DNA of 64,000 bases, taken from the NCBI GenBank assembly GCA_963932145.1, contig OZ010573.1, positions 23,113,565 to 23,177,564 on the forward strand, written 5' to 3'. How positions within the stretch are numbered: the first letter of the stretch is position 1; every line of letters begins with the position of its first letter. Under the pieces are notes generated by a model. It worked only from the letters and a program-made list of their open reading frames with translations, was not told the DNA's origin and ran no database searches. The translations under genes were made by a program, and so were the position numbers. Origin of the DNA: Acanthosepion lycidas (taxonomy: Eukaryota; Mollusca; Cephalopoda; Sepiida; Sepiidae). Below, piece after piece: positions 30,410 to 41,149 of this stretch.

Positions 30410-30695
30410 TACGTCACAATGGATAAAGGGGTTGGTTAGATCTAGTGACAGACTTCTGAGTTCAATATCTGGTTAATACCTGATTAAGGCAGTGGAGAAC
30501 TTGGAGAGGTGAATTAACTGATAATCCATATCCACATGGCATGTGGATCTAGGACAGTCTACCCCAGTGATCTAGATAAAGGATTCAGTTTGACATTACA
30601 ACCACTTGAAGAAGGCTGGAGTATATAACGGCCAAAACATTCTAATAAATATGGCAACAAAGATGAGGACAATAGTCCAAATAATGTAAATAGTT
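30410..30695 (+). mobile_element. SINE-A, near full length
   Basis: Plus strand: A-box-like ACAATGGATAAAGG..TTGGTTAGATC at 30,416, B-box-like GAGTTCAATATCTGG at 30,459, and a body with AGGACAGTCTACCCCAGTGA. The tail is GAAGAAGGCTGGAG..GCCAAAACATTCTAATAAATATGG, ending in AATAATGTAAATAG. Confidence 0.88.
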
Positions 30696-30815
30696 TTTTG
30701 GTTGTAATATTGATTTCTTTTAAAAATATATATTATACTTTATATATGCACATGTACATATACGTGATGGCTGGTGACTTGTTCAATGAGTATGACCATC
30801 GCTGACAAATTTGAT

Positions 30816-30819
<4 letters not shown>

Positions 30820-30886
<67 letters not shown>

Positions 30887-30890
30887 ATGG
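30820..30890. repeat. (TA)n
   Basis: About 34 TA units. Confidence 0.97.
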
Positions 30891-30919
30891 AATCTTGCTA
30901 TTTATATTCTTGATATTAT

Positions 30920-31270
30920 CATAATGGAGGGTTGATCCCAGTGTCCGGCACCTTACCAGGGGGTTGACCCAAGTCTTGTGAGTGAAGTTGAGTAGACGGA
31001 ACTCTTGAGGGTTGTCGATAGTTGGACAAGCACGAAGTCACAAGTCATCGTGGCCGAGGGCTTGAACGTGCTGGCCTTGTTAAAATTGTTGATTACGCTA
31101 AATAACACGCTCTTTCCCAGAAACTGTAATTAAGGTCTGCTCAGCATAGCTGCAGTATAAACCACAGGTGGGCTCTGTGGGTGTTGAATAAACACAAAAT
31201 GCGCCTCCTGAGCAAGGGTCTAGCCACCCTACTAGAGGGATATCCTCGAATACAAGTAGCCAGCTATATA
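30920..31270 (+). mobile_element. SINE-F, 5'-truncated
   Basis: Aligns with 53,145-53,520 over nearly its full length: GTTGACCCAAGTCTTGTGAG, CACAAGTCATCGTGGCCGAG, AAGGTCTGCTCAGCATAG, CACAGGTGGGCTCTGTGGG. It ends AGCCAGCTATATA and passes into (TA)n(GATA)n. The tRNA head is missing. Confidence 0.85.
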
Positions 31271-31304
31271 TATATATATAGATAGATAATTGATAATATT
31301 AGTG

Positions 31305-31305
<1 letters not shown>

Positions 31306-31378
<73 letters not shown>
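31306..31378. repeat. (TA)n
   Basis: About 35 TA units. The sequence after it, ATGGAATCTTGCTATTT, also follows the array at 30,820-30,890, so the two loci share a flank. Confidence 0.97.
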
Positions 31379-31379
<1 letters not shown>

Positions 31380-31539
31380 GGAATCTTGCTATTTTTGATG
31401 CAAGACTGTCAAATTTTATTATTTTTTCACCATCTATCATTCATGTTTGTGTCTCCTGCGACAACACTCCCAAAAATCTCAATCAAAATAACCTGAATTT
31501 ATTGCAAATTAATTGAATTTGCATTGATTAATCAATTGC

Positions 31540-31850
31540 TTGTTCTCTTGTCTCAGTTCACTCAGATGTTCCATCCTAGGTTTCAACATTGTAACTTTTT
31601 CTCCAGTTTTCATGACAATACCTTCCAAGTTTTTTTTATGCGTGCCAATTGATATTAAATTATCTTTGATTTTTTCTTTGTATCTCTGAAGTTTTCCAAA
31701 ATTATGCTGACCATCATAAATATCTTAGAAATTTTGGAAACCTTGGGGAAATTCTTATTATATGGCCTGCCCATCTTAGCTGAGGCTACATAAAAATGGC
31801 TTCTATGCTTTGCATTCCACAGTCAGGGAATAATTCCTCATTAGAAATTT
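31540..31850 (-). mobile_element. LINE-gamma C-terminal fragment
   Basis: The minus strand reads PQLRWAGHI (about 31,790), then RYKEKIKDNLISIGTHKKNL (about 31,690-31,630). This is the order of LINE RT C-termini of the kind seen at 44.7-45.1 and 59.1 kb (QLRWAGHL). Frameshifts are present. Confidence 0.65.
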
Positions 31851-32557
31851 TTTCTTACCATGGATGTCTCCATATTCTATACGCACATCATTTAATATAT
31901 AACGTCAATTAGGTTTAACTATAGAGAATTAACAAGGTGAAAATTTTCCATTTTGTCCAAAACATGCACATTGGAATTTAAAATTTTCACAGAATGATGG
32001 CAACAGTTCTATGTGATGATCTTGTAAAAAGTGTAAAGTTCCACAAAAATAAAACAGAAACTACAGCCATTTACTTAATTTATTTAAATTGTAACTGTTC
32101 CAAATGTGGCATGGTGCAATTAAAATTCATGTAAACAAGAAAATAACATTTTAATTGTTTCATATACAGATTGTTATGGATACATACAGTAAATATCATG
32201 AACTAAATAGAAATCAAAAAGTACACAGAGTTTAAAAATAATAATGGAGCTGGTTAATAAGGAATATGTGAACCTCTTCTTGAAATGACATGGATAATGT
32301 GCTGGTTAATGGAAAATGTTAATTTCTTAATTTCTTCTCTTGTAATTCCATGTGATACATTCACTATTGCCTGCCACATGTCCACTTTGTTTCTAAATTG
32401 GCATCCATTCAAATATTTGTGGGTCTGATGATTTGGATCTGATTACAATTCCAATGTAATAAATTATTACCATGGAATATTAGTGTTTGAACCTTTTATA
32501 TTATATTCTTACTCTGTCCTGGACATTGAGTTCTACCTGGATTCTATCCTCTTGGGA

Positions 32558-32561
<4 letters not shown>
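31851..32561. other. No recognised feature
   Basis: AT-rich; nothing supported. Confidence 0.4.

Positions 32562-32600
<39 letters not shown>
32562..32600. repeat. (TA)n, followed by (TG)n at 32,630-32,648
   Basis: About 19 TA units. It is followed by ATTGACCACTAATATTATC, the inverted counterpart of GATAATATTAGTGGTC at 31,290. Confidence 0.95.
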
Positions 32601-32601
<1 letters not shown>

Positions 32602-32664
32602 ACCACTAATATTATCTATACATATGTATGTGTGCGTGTGTGTGTGTGCATACAGACACATGGG

Positions 32665-32880
32665 ATGTTCCAAAAGTAATGCTTCCTATTTTTATCTATG
32701 GAAACTACAATAAATACTGAGAGTACAATAACATCATCGGATAGTACAAATTTTCAGCAATAAAACACTATTTTTCCATTCAGTCAGTATATCTGTTATT
32801 TAGTACATATGGTTTACCTTCAGCACTCAGTTTATGTTGAAAAATCAATATTTGTTTTGGGAAATAGTTCTTTTCATCAG
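32665..32880 (+). mobile_element. Possible mariner terminal fragment
   Basis: Begins GGATGTTCCAAAAGTAATGC, a wording typical of one end of mariner elements. No partner terminus and no transposase were found. Confidence 0.3.
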
Positions 32881-32893
32881 AAGTCTGAAAATT

Positions 32894-32896
<3 letters not shown>

Positions 32897-32931
<35 letters not shown>
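32897..32931. repeat. (TA)n
   Basis: About 17 TA units. Confidence 0.97.
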
Positions 32932-32937
<6 letters not shown>

Positions 32938-33219
32938 TGTATGTATTAGATTAAATAGTTGAATACCTTGCTAATAAGCTACTCTAATAAGTCTTAAGAA
33001 TTTTCTTTCAGCACATTGTAATCCATGATTTCTGTCTATGTAAATGTCCTTAAGCAGTCTGTTGTTGGAAAGCAGCCAAAAAAGAAAGAAAAGTCTTCAT
33101 CATAAAAGTTCTTGGATTCAAATCTTGGAATTGTCTGAAATCTGGAAGTAATTCTTTATTGATTTTCTATTGTTTCTTTTTTTCTGTTTGTAGGCGTCAC
33201 TATTCACTCCTTCCATCTC

Positions 33220-33550
33220 ATTTCTGTAATTTATTAGAAGCTTTCATTTGTTATGTGATCAACATCACTTGTCCCAGAATTTTATGGGATTATCCTATTT
33301 TTCTTTTACAGTTAAGACATGACATATTAACATCTATGTGGGTACTGCAGCTTCAGTTTCAGTGCAGAATTGCTAGATTGGGTTATTTTTTAATATCTAA
33401 TTTATTGGTAAATGATAATGTGTTGCTGAGTCTGATGCTCAGAAAGTTGTCATGCTAGATAAGTCTACCATTCATCAAGACATTGATATTGCTGCCACAT
33501 CTGTTCTGGTGCTTCAACTATATATTTATAGATTCTAGATAAAATACCTT
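33220..33550 (+). mobile_element. Strongly decayed LINE-alpha fragment
   Basis: GATATTGCTGCCACATCTGTTCTGG (33,485-33,509, split as GATATTGCTGCC and ACATCTGTTCTGG) matches the EYCCHIWSG block. Upstream, TTGTCCCAGAATTTTATGGG may be a relic of the RT motif with VPQGS. Only the last 80 bp are convincing. Confidence 0.4.
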
Positions 33551-33944
33551 AACCCTTACTTCCCTTTTCTCCCAAGCAGTGATCTAAATGCTAATGTTGT
33601 TACCACTTTCGGGACTGATTTAAATAATTAAGCAATTTAATTATAAAACTAATTAAAAAAAAATTCATAAAACTCAAAAACAATTTTAATTTCAAAGCTA
33701 AATATTTGAATTATCTCCATTAATTAAGACCCATTAAGTCAAGCAGGACACATGCTTAGAGATAGAAATGATAAAATCATATTTATTTGGAGTCACCATT
33801 TTACATCTACTTTGTGCACACACACACACATGCACATACACACTGGCAGACCACTAATTTTAATTTTCTGGGTTTTCATTGGAGGCAAACAAACTTTGAG
33901 CTATAAGATGTAAAATAAGTGAGTTTCACACAACAAATATATAT

Positions 33945-34330
33945 ATGTCTATATTTTTGAGATGAGGTATTATGTACACAATGTACATTATTTGGACTAT
34001 TGTCCTCATCTGTTGTATGCTCCAGACTTTTTCAGTGGTTGGTATGTTGAACTGAACCCTTTATTTTGTTCACTGGGGTAGACTATTCTAGTTCCATGTG
34101 CCATGTTTAATGGATCTCAGTTGTCAGTTATCACCTATTAATTCCCCTATCCAAGTTCTCCACTGCCTTAACCAGGTATTGAACTCACACTGTTTGGGTC
34201 CTGTCACTGGGTCTTACTAACACCTTTATCCACTGTGAAGAAGGCTGGAGCGTACAACAGCCAGAACGTTGTAATTGCGACAAAGATGAGGGCAATAGTC
34301 CAAATAATGTAAATAGTGAACAAATATATA
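33945..34330 (-). mobile_element. SINE-A, inverted arrangement
   Basis: 33,950-34,237 is a complete minus SINE-A from the tail (GATGAGGTATTATGTAC) to the head (CCTTTATCCACTGTG). It is joined at 34,238 to a plus-strand tail (AAGAAGGCTGGAGCGTACAA..). The result has inverted tail sequences at both ends. Confidence 0.88.
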
Positions 34331-34839
34331 CTTTACAATATTATAATTTAAAATGTCTGCCAAAAATAGTACCACACTTTATCCATCCCAGAATTTTAAA
34401 GTGTTGTCTCATGTGTGAATTCAAAAGAATTCTCTCTGGAATAATGCTCTTCAACCAATCTTTGATGCAAGGAACACTTCTCTTATGCTTCATGCCATGT
34501 GGATGCCCAACAGCTTTAAATTCATAGTTTTCTTTCTCCTAGACTGATTACCATTCAAGGCTAGAGAGTGCAATTTGACTTGCTATTTAACCCATAGCTG
34601 AAGCAAAGAAAAAATGGACTCATGCTTTTTCCAAATAAATTGATGCAAATCAGTGTGCTATAACTTAACTCTTTTTATTACAAATGTATACAAAACACCA
34701 TAAATGACTAAAAACACAACACTATTTTATTTCATCAGCTGGAAAAGAACAAAAAGTTCAAACTGAATTCAAATTTGCATCGCCTCAATAAATATACTTG
34801 TTGTTAAGCTAATGATCAAAATAAAACAGTGAACTCTGA
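34331..34839. other. No recognised feature
   Basis: AT-rich; nothing supported. Confidence 0.4.
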
Positions 34840-35080
34840 TTTTTCTGCAGTAATGGGTGCGACAAACATGGATCGGCTGATAGACAGCCAATAGGCATTG
34901 GCCCTTAAATGAATACAACAGACTCTATTCAAGAAATCCATTTTTCATCAAGCTAACAGCATTTATTTGTTCAAAATGAAATAGTAAGGTCTGATTGGTT
35001 TAAAGATAGGCATGGCAACTGCTGATTGGTTGATGTACAGCCAATTGACATTGGTTCTTAATTGAATGCAAGACTCTACT
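34840..35080. repeat. About 155-bp duplicated block
   Basis: GCTGAT..ACAGCCAAT.GACATTGG..CTTAA.TGAAT..A..AGACTCTA occurs near 34,875 and 35,021. Each copy has CCAAT/ATTGG motifs. Confidence 0.65.
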
Positions 35081-35904
35081 GAATTTTGAATTTGTTTTGC
35101 AGTTTTTCCTTTCTATCCTGCTAACAATTATATTTTTTAAATCTACCATATTAGTGGATTTATCTTTTATTATGTTTGCAATTATTCTTGGATTTTACAA
35201 GAACAAAGGAAGCAAGGTTTTCGTTTATTTTTTAAAATTCCAGATTGCTTTTTTTGTTTTTTTTTTACATGAACAGCTTTGATTAAGACTTGACATGCAA
35301 TGAAAATAATTAGCGAGCAGAATTATGACAATAGCTGCTTAGATGATTTCATCAAGAAGGCCATAAAGAAAGTGAATTTAATGAGAACAGCAGTTACACT
35401 TGAGAGAATTAAAATGACAGCTAGGTGATTAAAACATGAGACTACTGGAAAGAAAGTGATTATAATGAAACGTACACAGAAACAGAATTGCATCTACGTT
35501 TGCCATTATAACAAAAATATGACAATAATTATGAGGAAGAAAAAAATAATTGAGCTGAAATATAATTGCCCAACAAATAAGGTACAGTAAAAACAAAAAT
35601 GCATCTTTATTGCTGACATAAAACTTGTTGAATATTTACAACTTAATGTTTTCAACAATAGCTCATTCTTGTAACTGAGAAAGTGATATATTGACAACCA
35701 GTGACAAAATTTAGAGCTTGAACCCATTTAAAAGTCAAGATTTTGAATACTGAATTTTTAAGAGAAGTATACATTCCCCACTTGGGAGATTGATGCAACA
35801 CAATCTTTCTAAACTATTTACTCTGCACTTAGACTTGAGAAATATTAAGCTAAGTTTAATAAATATAATAATCCAGAAATAAAATAAATCAGACAGGCCT
35901 TCCC
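35081..35904. other. No recognised gene
   Basis: A 61-codon plus frame (35,097-35,282) and a 73-codon minus frame (35,506-35,727) are hydrophobic but resemble AT-rich random translation. No domain recognised. Confidence 0.35.
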
Positions 35905-36340
35905 CACTTTTTTAAAGTCATTTATCCCCAAGCAAGGCAATAAAGCCACTAAGATGCCGCTGGATTACTGAGTGTGAGAGAATATAAGAAAAGAAAACAT
36001 TATTAAAGAGAGAGAACCATGAAATAATAGGAATTAAAAAGAGAGAAGATAATGATTGACATTACATTTAAATGTTTGACAATCAAAGTTGACTGGAAAG
36101 CAGGAAGCTGGAAGGGAGATCCACAAGCGAGAAATGTGAGAGAAGAAACTCTTAGCATAGAATTTACAGTTACATTGAGCCATTTCAACTGTAAAATGAT
36201 GAGGCCTTGTTGCCATTCTAGTACTGCACTTATATTCATAAAGTCAAGAGGGAAGCTCATCAAAACAACAATTACTATGAAAATATTTATAGAAACTCCA
36301 CATTACGGCAGTGGAAAAGTGACATTCCAACCTTCTGAAG
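35905..36340 (-). mobile_element. LINE-alpha 3' fragment
   Basis: The 3' terminus on minus is near 35,920-35,945 (plus TCCCCAAGCAAGGCAATAAAG). Inward, SFFSHISRLWISLPASCFP (about 36,165-36,105) is the SxxxRxxRLWxxLP block, and FNCQ.FKCNVNHYL is the family C-terminus. It is continuous with SINE-A tails at its 5' end. Confidence 0.88.
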
Positions 36341-36665
36341 AAAGCCAGAGCATATAATGGCCGAAACATTGTAATAAATATGGCGACAAAGATGAGGACA
36401 ATAGTCCAAATAATGTAAATAATGTACATAATACCTCATCTCAGAAATATAGACAGATACTGAAAGGCCGAAACGTTGTAATGAATATGGCAACAAAGAT
36501 GAGGACAATAGTCCAAATAATGTAAATAATGTACATAATACCTCATCTCAGAAATATACTGAAAGGCCGAAACGTTGTAATGAATATGGCAACAAAGATG
36601 AGGACAATAGTCCAAATAATGTAAATAATGTACATAATACCTCATCTCAGAAATATAGAAAGACA
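36335..36665 (+). repeat. Three tandem SINE-A tails
   Basis: The unit GGCCGAAACGTTGTAATGAATATGG..CTCATCTCAGAAATATAGACAG is present at about 36,358-36,460, 36,466-36,560 and 36,566-36,660 (period about 100-106 bp). Units two and three are nearly identical, implying recent duplication. Confidence 0.92.
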
Positions 36666-36904
36666 AATTGTCTTTCCCCACTTGGGTGGTTGGTGCAACA
36701 CACTCTTTCTAAATTTTACTCTCCACTTGTGAAATATTACACTAAGCTTAATAAAAATAATATTATATTTAGAAATAAATCATGCAGGGCCTACCCACTT
36801 AGGAACATTGGGGAAACATGATCTTTCATACATCTATTCTCTCTCCTTGCCATTGTAAGTTAGGCTTATATAATGAATCAAGAAATAAAGAAATATTCTT
36901 TTTT

Positions 36905-37270
36905 GGACTTTTTTTCTTTATCATTTCACCTCATGGTAAGCAACAATGCCACTAAGACACAAAGTGTTACTGAGAGAAAAAGAAAAATGAGAAAACTGAC
37001 GAGAAAGGACAATAAAAAGACATGATTCATAAAGACAGAAGATGGTGGTTGACATTGCATTGAAGTTTTTTAAGATTGTAATTGATAGGAAATCAAGAAG
37101 CTAGAAAAGAGATCTACAAGCAAGAAGTACAGCAGAAGAAACTATCAGAATAGAATTTAGTGTTACATCTACCTATTTCAACAGTAAAATGATGAGACCT
37201 ACCTGCCAATCAAGTACTGCACTTAAATACATAAAGTTAAGATACCAAAGAGGAAAAACTGTTAAATTAT
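36905..37270 (-). mobile_element. LINE-alpha 3' fragment
   Basis: 3' terminus on minus near 36,920-36,945 (plus TTTCACCTCATGGTAAGCAA). Inward it aligns with the 35.9 and 24.0 kb copies up to AGTTAAGATACCAAAGAGG at about 37,235. Confidence 0.82.
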
Positions 37271-37287
37271 GATCTTATCTTACTTAT

Positions 37288-37580
37288 AAGAATCAGTCAG
37301 TTGTGTGTCATGGGTGATACATGCTTAAGTCATCATGTATCTTTTGATACATGACTGATGAGGCAAATTTTTCCGAAAGTAGGTTGCCATTTCTTTCTGA
37401 AGTAGACCAGTTGCCATCCAAGGCAACCCAGTCCGTCCTGCTATTTACCCATAGCTAGGGAAGAAGAGGATTCATATCTTTCCCAAGGGTAAGTGAATGT
37501 AATGGATTTGACTGGAATTCGAACTCTGCACTCCAATTCCTCAATCCTAGCTGCTATCCACTACGCCTCCCAAGTAATAT
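37288..37580 (-). mobile_element. SINE-C (tRNA head plus central domain)
   Basis: On the minus strand the head GAGGCGTAGTGGATAGCAGC (A-box-like) and GCAGAGTTCGAATTCCAG (B-box-like) start near 37,575. The central domain CCCTTGGGAAAGATATGAATC..CCCTAGCTATGGGTAAATAGC follows (about 37,490-37,440). The tail includes GGTTGCCTTGGATGGCAACTG, TTGCCTCATCAGTCATGTATC and ends near TGACTGAT. The tail has an 8-bp hairpin CATGTATC/GATACATG. Confidence 0.88.
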
Positions 37581-37699
37581 ATGAACATTACTAAATATGA
37601 ACAAGGCATAATATCCATAGATATGGACAGAAGAGTGAAAACAAGTGTTCAGTTTGAAATTTCCTGAAGCCTACCAAGATTGACAAGCAGAAGGACACA

Positions 37700-37765
37700 A
37701 AAACAAAAATCTTATGATAATAACAACAAAGATGAGGATAGTGTAAATAATACTATTAAGAATAT
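37700..37765 (+). mobile_element. SINE-A tail scrap
   Basis: AATAACAACAAAGATGAGGA and TAGTGTAAATAATACTATTA only. Confidence 0.5.
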
Positions 37766-38139
37766 TGATAATTACTTAGCTTCCATTGATATAAAGCCAA
37801 ATATAAAAATATGAGAAATAGCAAGATTGTGTTCTGTCACTTTTTCAAATGAGGAGGGCTTGTCTACCTTAAAGAAGTCATGGTTAAAAATCCTTATTTT
37901 TTACCTGGTCTTGAATATTAACCCCTGCTGTTAGTAAGAAAAACACAATCATCTCATGTATGAGGCAAGACCACAAAAAGAAAAACATCTACCTCGTAGC
38001 TAAGATAGTTGGTCATTTGCCACTAATGCCATTAGTATTTGATTCCATGTGAAAAGCCAAATTTTCTAGGCTTGCCTTCCAAAAGCTAAGCAAAGTATTA
38101 AGAAACAGAAAAATTTTGTTAGAAGCAATGAAAATAGTC

Positions 38140-38455
38140 AGTCAGTTATGTGCCATGGTGATACACACTTTGGTGATCATGTATCTTTCGATACATGACC
38201 AATGAGGCAGACTTTTTCCCCGCAGTAGGTTGCCATTTCTTTCTGCGGTAGACCAGTTGCGATCCAAGGCTATAGAACCCGGTCTGTCCTGCTATTTACC
38301 CATAGCTTGGGGGGAGGAGAAGAAGAAGAGGATTCATACCTTTCCCAAGGGTATTAGCACATAAATGAATGTAATGGATTCAACTAGAATTCAAACTCAG
38401 CTCTCCAATTCCTCAACCCGAGTCGCTATCCATTACTCCACTCTGCCTCCTGAAA
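38140..38455 (-). mobile_element. SINE-C, full length
   Basis: Same order as 37,288-37,580 on the minus strand: head GGAGTAATGGATAGCGACTC and GAGTTTGAATTCTAG, then the central domain TACCCTTGGGAAAGGTATGAA..CCAAGCTATGGGTAAATAGC. The tail is GACCGGGTTCTATAGCC..TCATGTATCGAAAGATACATG..CATAACTGACTGAC. Confidence 0.88.
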
Positions 38456-38458
38456 ATA

Positions 38459-38762
38459 GTACTGAACTGTTATGTAATATCATTCTTCCTATATGGAAGC
38501 AAATGCTGGATAATTTCCACACAGAGATTTGAAGCAACAGAAATATGATTCTAAAGAAAGATGATGAGAATACCATAGATTGAACATGTGATGAATGACA
38601 AAGTTTTAGAGAAACAGATACAAAAGAATACTTTTACTTAACATCAGGAAGAGATAGTTGAAATTTCTAGGCGACATAAAGAGAAAAGGGCTTAGAAAAC
38701 TTTATACTCATAGGGACAGATTGAAGGAAAGATGAACAGAGTAAAACAATGCATAACCTACT
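38459..38762 (+). mobile_element. LINE-beta C-terminal region, part 1
   Basis: Translates in broken frames to VLNCYVISFFLYGSKCWIIS, then MMRIP..EHV..KVLEK. This is the C-terminal RT region also seen at 51.7-52.1 kb on minus (GRECWTIS..MLRIPWTEYVRIDKILEK). It continues after the SINE-B/solo-LTR insertion at 39,213. Confidence 0.8.
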
Positions 38763-38777
38763 TCACATGCTTGAGTA
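38763..38777. repeat. Left target-site duplication of SINE-B
   Basis: TCACATGCTTGAGTA; partner TCATAAGCTTGAGTA at 39,198-39,212 (13 of 15 identical). Confidence 0.8.
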
Positions 38778-38890
38778 GTGATTTTCTAAGCCCGGCTTAG
38801 ATGTGGCATAAAGCCAAAAGTATGGGGCACCCAGTGAGGATCGAACTCACTAGTCAGTTGTAATTGATCTAGCAAGACAAGCTTTCTAAC
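38778..38890 (-). mobile_element. SINE-B, 3' part (split by solo LTR)
   Basis: The minus-strand body and most of the tRNA head: plus GATGTGGCATAAAGCC, then GGGGCACCCAGTGAGGATCG, AACTCAC and CTAGCAAGACAAGC. It matches 22.74-22.90 kb. The remaining head lies at 39,168-39,197. Confidence 0.88.
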
Positions 38891-39167
38891 TGTTGAGATG
38901 TTGAGTGTTTCTGCATGCGTGTATTGAAATAAGGACAAACACATACATAGGGAAAAATACTGGTATATTCGAAGAGGTATTTACAACAGAGAGATTAGTA
39001 GTCAAACGAACGCAGGTTAGTCAGTAACAATCAGAAAGAGTATAAAGTCCAACTGTATCTTCTGGTAGAGAGACAGAAGTGTGATGGTCACCTGATCTCC
39101 CCAGAACTGTCCTATTAGTAGTAGAGAGATCAGTCCATTCTGATGAGAAGGTGGGTGTCCCCCAACA
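38891..39167. mobile_element. Solo LTR, 277 bp, inside SINE-B
   Basis: Begins TGTTGAGATG and ends TCCCCCAACA (TG..CA with TGTTG/CAACA ends), flanked by a perfect CTAAC duplication (38,886-38,890 and 39,168-39,172). The sequence is different from the LTR family at 16.7 and 53.9 kb. No internal region remains. Confidence 0.92.
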
Positions 39168-39197
39168 CTAACCATTACACCATGTCAAAGTGCCTAT
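39168..39197 (-). mobile_element. SINE-B, 5' end of tRNA head
   Basis: The minus strand starts GGCACTTTGACATGGTGTAA and runs to GGTTAG. It completes the head interrupted by the solo LTR. Confidence 0.88.
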
Positions 39198-39360
39198 TCA
39201 TAAGCTTGAGTAAAAATGGATTGCAGAACAAGGTTAAAAAGAGAACAAAAAGACAAAATTTATAAAGAGCCACAAAGGACAGGAAATTGTAGAAATTGTG
39301 GAGATCCATGATCACCAACATCCTGAAGGAACATGGCATATAGACAAAGAAGATAAACTC
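39198..39360 (+). mobile_element. LINE-beta C-terminal region, part 2
   Basis: Resumes the LINE-beta sequence after SINE-B: GGATTGCAGAACAAGG, then TGGAGATCCATGATCACCAA and CATCCTGAAGGAACATGGCA. This corresponds to the last coding codons (RAMI.NILKEHG) in the copies at 51.7 and 9.1 kb. Confidence 0.82.
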
Positions 39361-39904
39361 TCTTCACTTGAAATGATCTTTGTGGATTTCTCCTCTATTT
39401 GGCCCATAATTCAGTAATATTTTTGTTAACCATTCTCCTTCAAGATATAGGCAATCATGACTCCCCACAGATTATTTTTCTTTATAATCTGTGAATAGCC
39501 ATGCCTCCTTGGGAAAGTTTGCTCTTCCTTCTTCTTCTCAGATGGCTTTAGCTTCAAACTCCACTTATGGACCTCTTTTCAAACTTTCTTTTCTGGGGCT
39601 TCTTCAAGAGGACTTCTTTTCAAAACTTTCGCTGAAGAGGAAACTTGCCTTCAGCAACTTTGTTACTCATGCATCCTTTACTTATGGTCAAACGCTGTCT
39701 GCCTTTTCAGCAGGGAGAGAGAAACGAACCTCCTGTTTCTAAACGGTCTCACTTCCAACTGCTGATAAGGCCCAGTCACAGTTCTCCCTTCCCCTTCAAA
39801 GAGATGGTTCACCTTTGAACTGTCCAATCACAGTCCATTAAAAAAATATCAGCAGGTTCTTAGGGCCAGTAACACAGTGAGTGTCTTTTGTTCTCACTTC
39901 ACCT
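39361..39904. other. No recognised gene
   Basis: An 83-codon plus frame (39,491-39,742, starting MNSHASLGKFALPSSSQMAL) overlaps several CTTCTTCT/CTTTC-rich words. No domain recognised. It may be the decayed 3' continuation of the gag element on the minus strand, but no pol motif was found. Confidence 0.35.
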
Positions 39905-40760
39905 AAAAATTTTAAAAAAGTAAGCAGTCATGGAATCTATGACATCTGAAACAAGGATTTATTATCCTTTTTTGTACATTTGTCTTTGGCTTGTACCAAT
40001 GCACATTCTTCTTTTTAATTTCTTCAGCATCATGTTTCAGACTTAGAATTGTCTGGCAATTATCCACTATTTTTGCAGTATAATTTTAATGTTTTGTTCA
40101 ATTTTTATTAAAATTTTTGCTCATATTTCAGCATCATTTTTAGCTGTTAAACCTTGAATAGAAATTAACCCTTTGAAATATCTGGAATCATTTTCTTTAT
40201 TCTAAACATTTCACATATTTTGTTGACAATACTAGCATATGTGACAAAATCTTTGTCCTCTTTTGATTAGATTCATGCACAGCCAATGAGCATTAAACTG
40301 AGAGCTTTTGTCATTAAAGATTTTCATCAGAATGTGTACTGTGTGTTCAAAACCGATTTCACTTCTTTTTTTTTTTTTTTTAATATGTAGTTGCAGTATT
40401 TTTCATACTCTATCCAAGCTATTTTCCTCAAAAACAATCTCGTTATTCTCTCATCTTCCCAGCTGCAGCATTTCTGACTGAATATTTGTTCATATCTACA
40501 AAAATATATAGAAAAAGTCATTCCCTCATCAGTATTGTATACAAATTCTGATATGGTGTTTTGTACAGTGTCTGTTATAAGAGACATTGAAGAATTTTTT
40601 GTTTTCTTCAGAATTATATCCAACAACTCCTGTTGCTGTTTTTGTAGTTCTAACAACTGTTGATTTTGTTGATGTTTATGTTTTTGTGATGAATTTAAAC
40701 TATCTAAGCCAAAATTTGCTCCATATTTGAAAGAATATGTTTTTTTCCCTGCACCCAAAA
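39905..40760 (-). mobile_element. Gypsy-type retrotransposon gag remnant
   Basis: The minus frame 40,758-40,327 (143 codons) has a Gln-rich coiled start (HQQNQQLLELQKQQQELLDI), then ISEFVYNTDEGMTFSIYFCR and WEDERITRLFLRKIAWIEYE and KYCNYILKK. This matches the capsid region of metazoan Ty3/Gypsy gag (FxxWFxRYE..LLLRKLG..EHxxYxNYILPK). After a stop at 40,327 the similarity continues with more stops (FVTYASIVNKICEMFRIKK, near 40,230). A broken zinc knuckle, PCFRCHRFHDC, follows near 39,965-39,935. Protease, RT and integrase were not found. Confidence 0.8.
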
Positions 40761-41149
40761 GAATTTTTTCCTTCTTCTACACTGTTAAAATTCTTGTTGT
40801 CACCTGAATCCTTCTTCCTGAAGTAACAAGAATTTTTTTTTCCATACTTGTTCACTCAGTATGAGTTTCCAAAATCTTTGTAACTCTAGTTACAACTCAT
40901 ATGATTTCTGAATCCTTGTTACAATGGTTATAAATCACTTGAGTTTGGAATCCTTCTTCACCATGGTTATACCAGGCTTCATAGCATTTATAATATAAGT
41001 AATGCTTTGGCTACTTGCCCTGACACCTGTATTACCTAGTCTGAAGACTGACTCCAAATGACTTCTTCTCTACTTCTGACTTGGTGCTCCTTACAGTTAT
41101 GGACTTGTTCATAAAGTCACTGGGGTTGTACTATTTACTCCACAACAAG
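40761..41149. other. No recognised feature
   Basis: Three loose repeats of TGAATCCTTNTT/ACAACTCAT wording at 40,800-40,980; nothing firmer. Confidence 0.4.
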
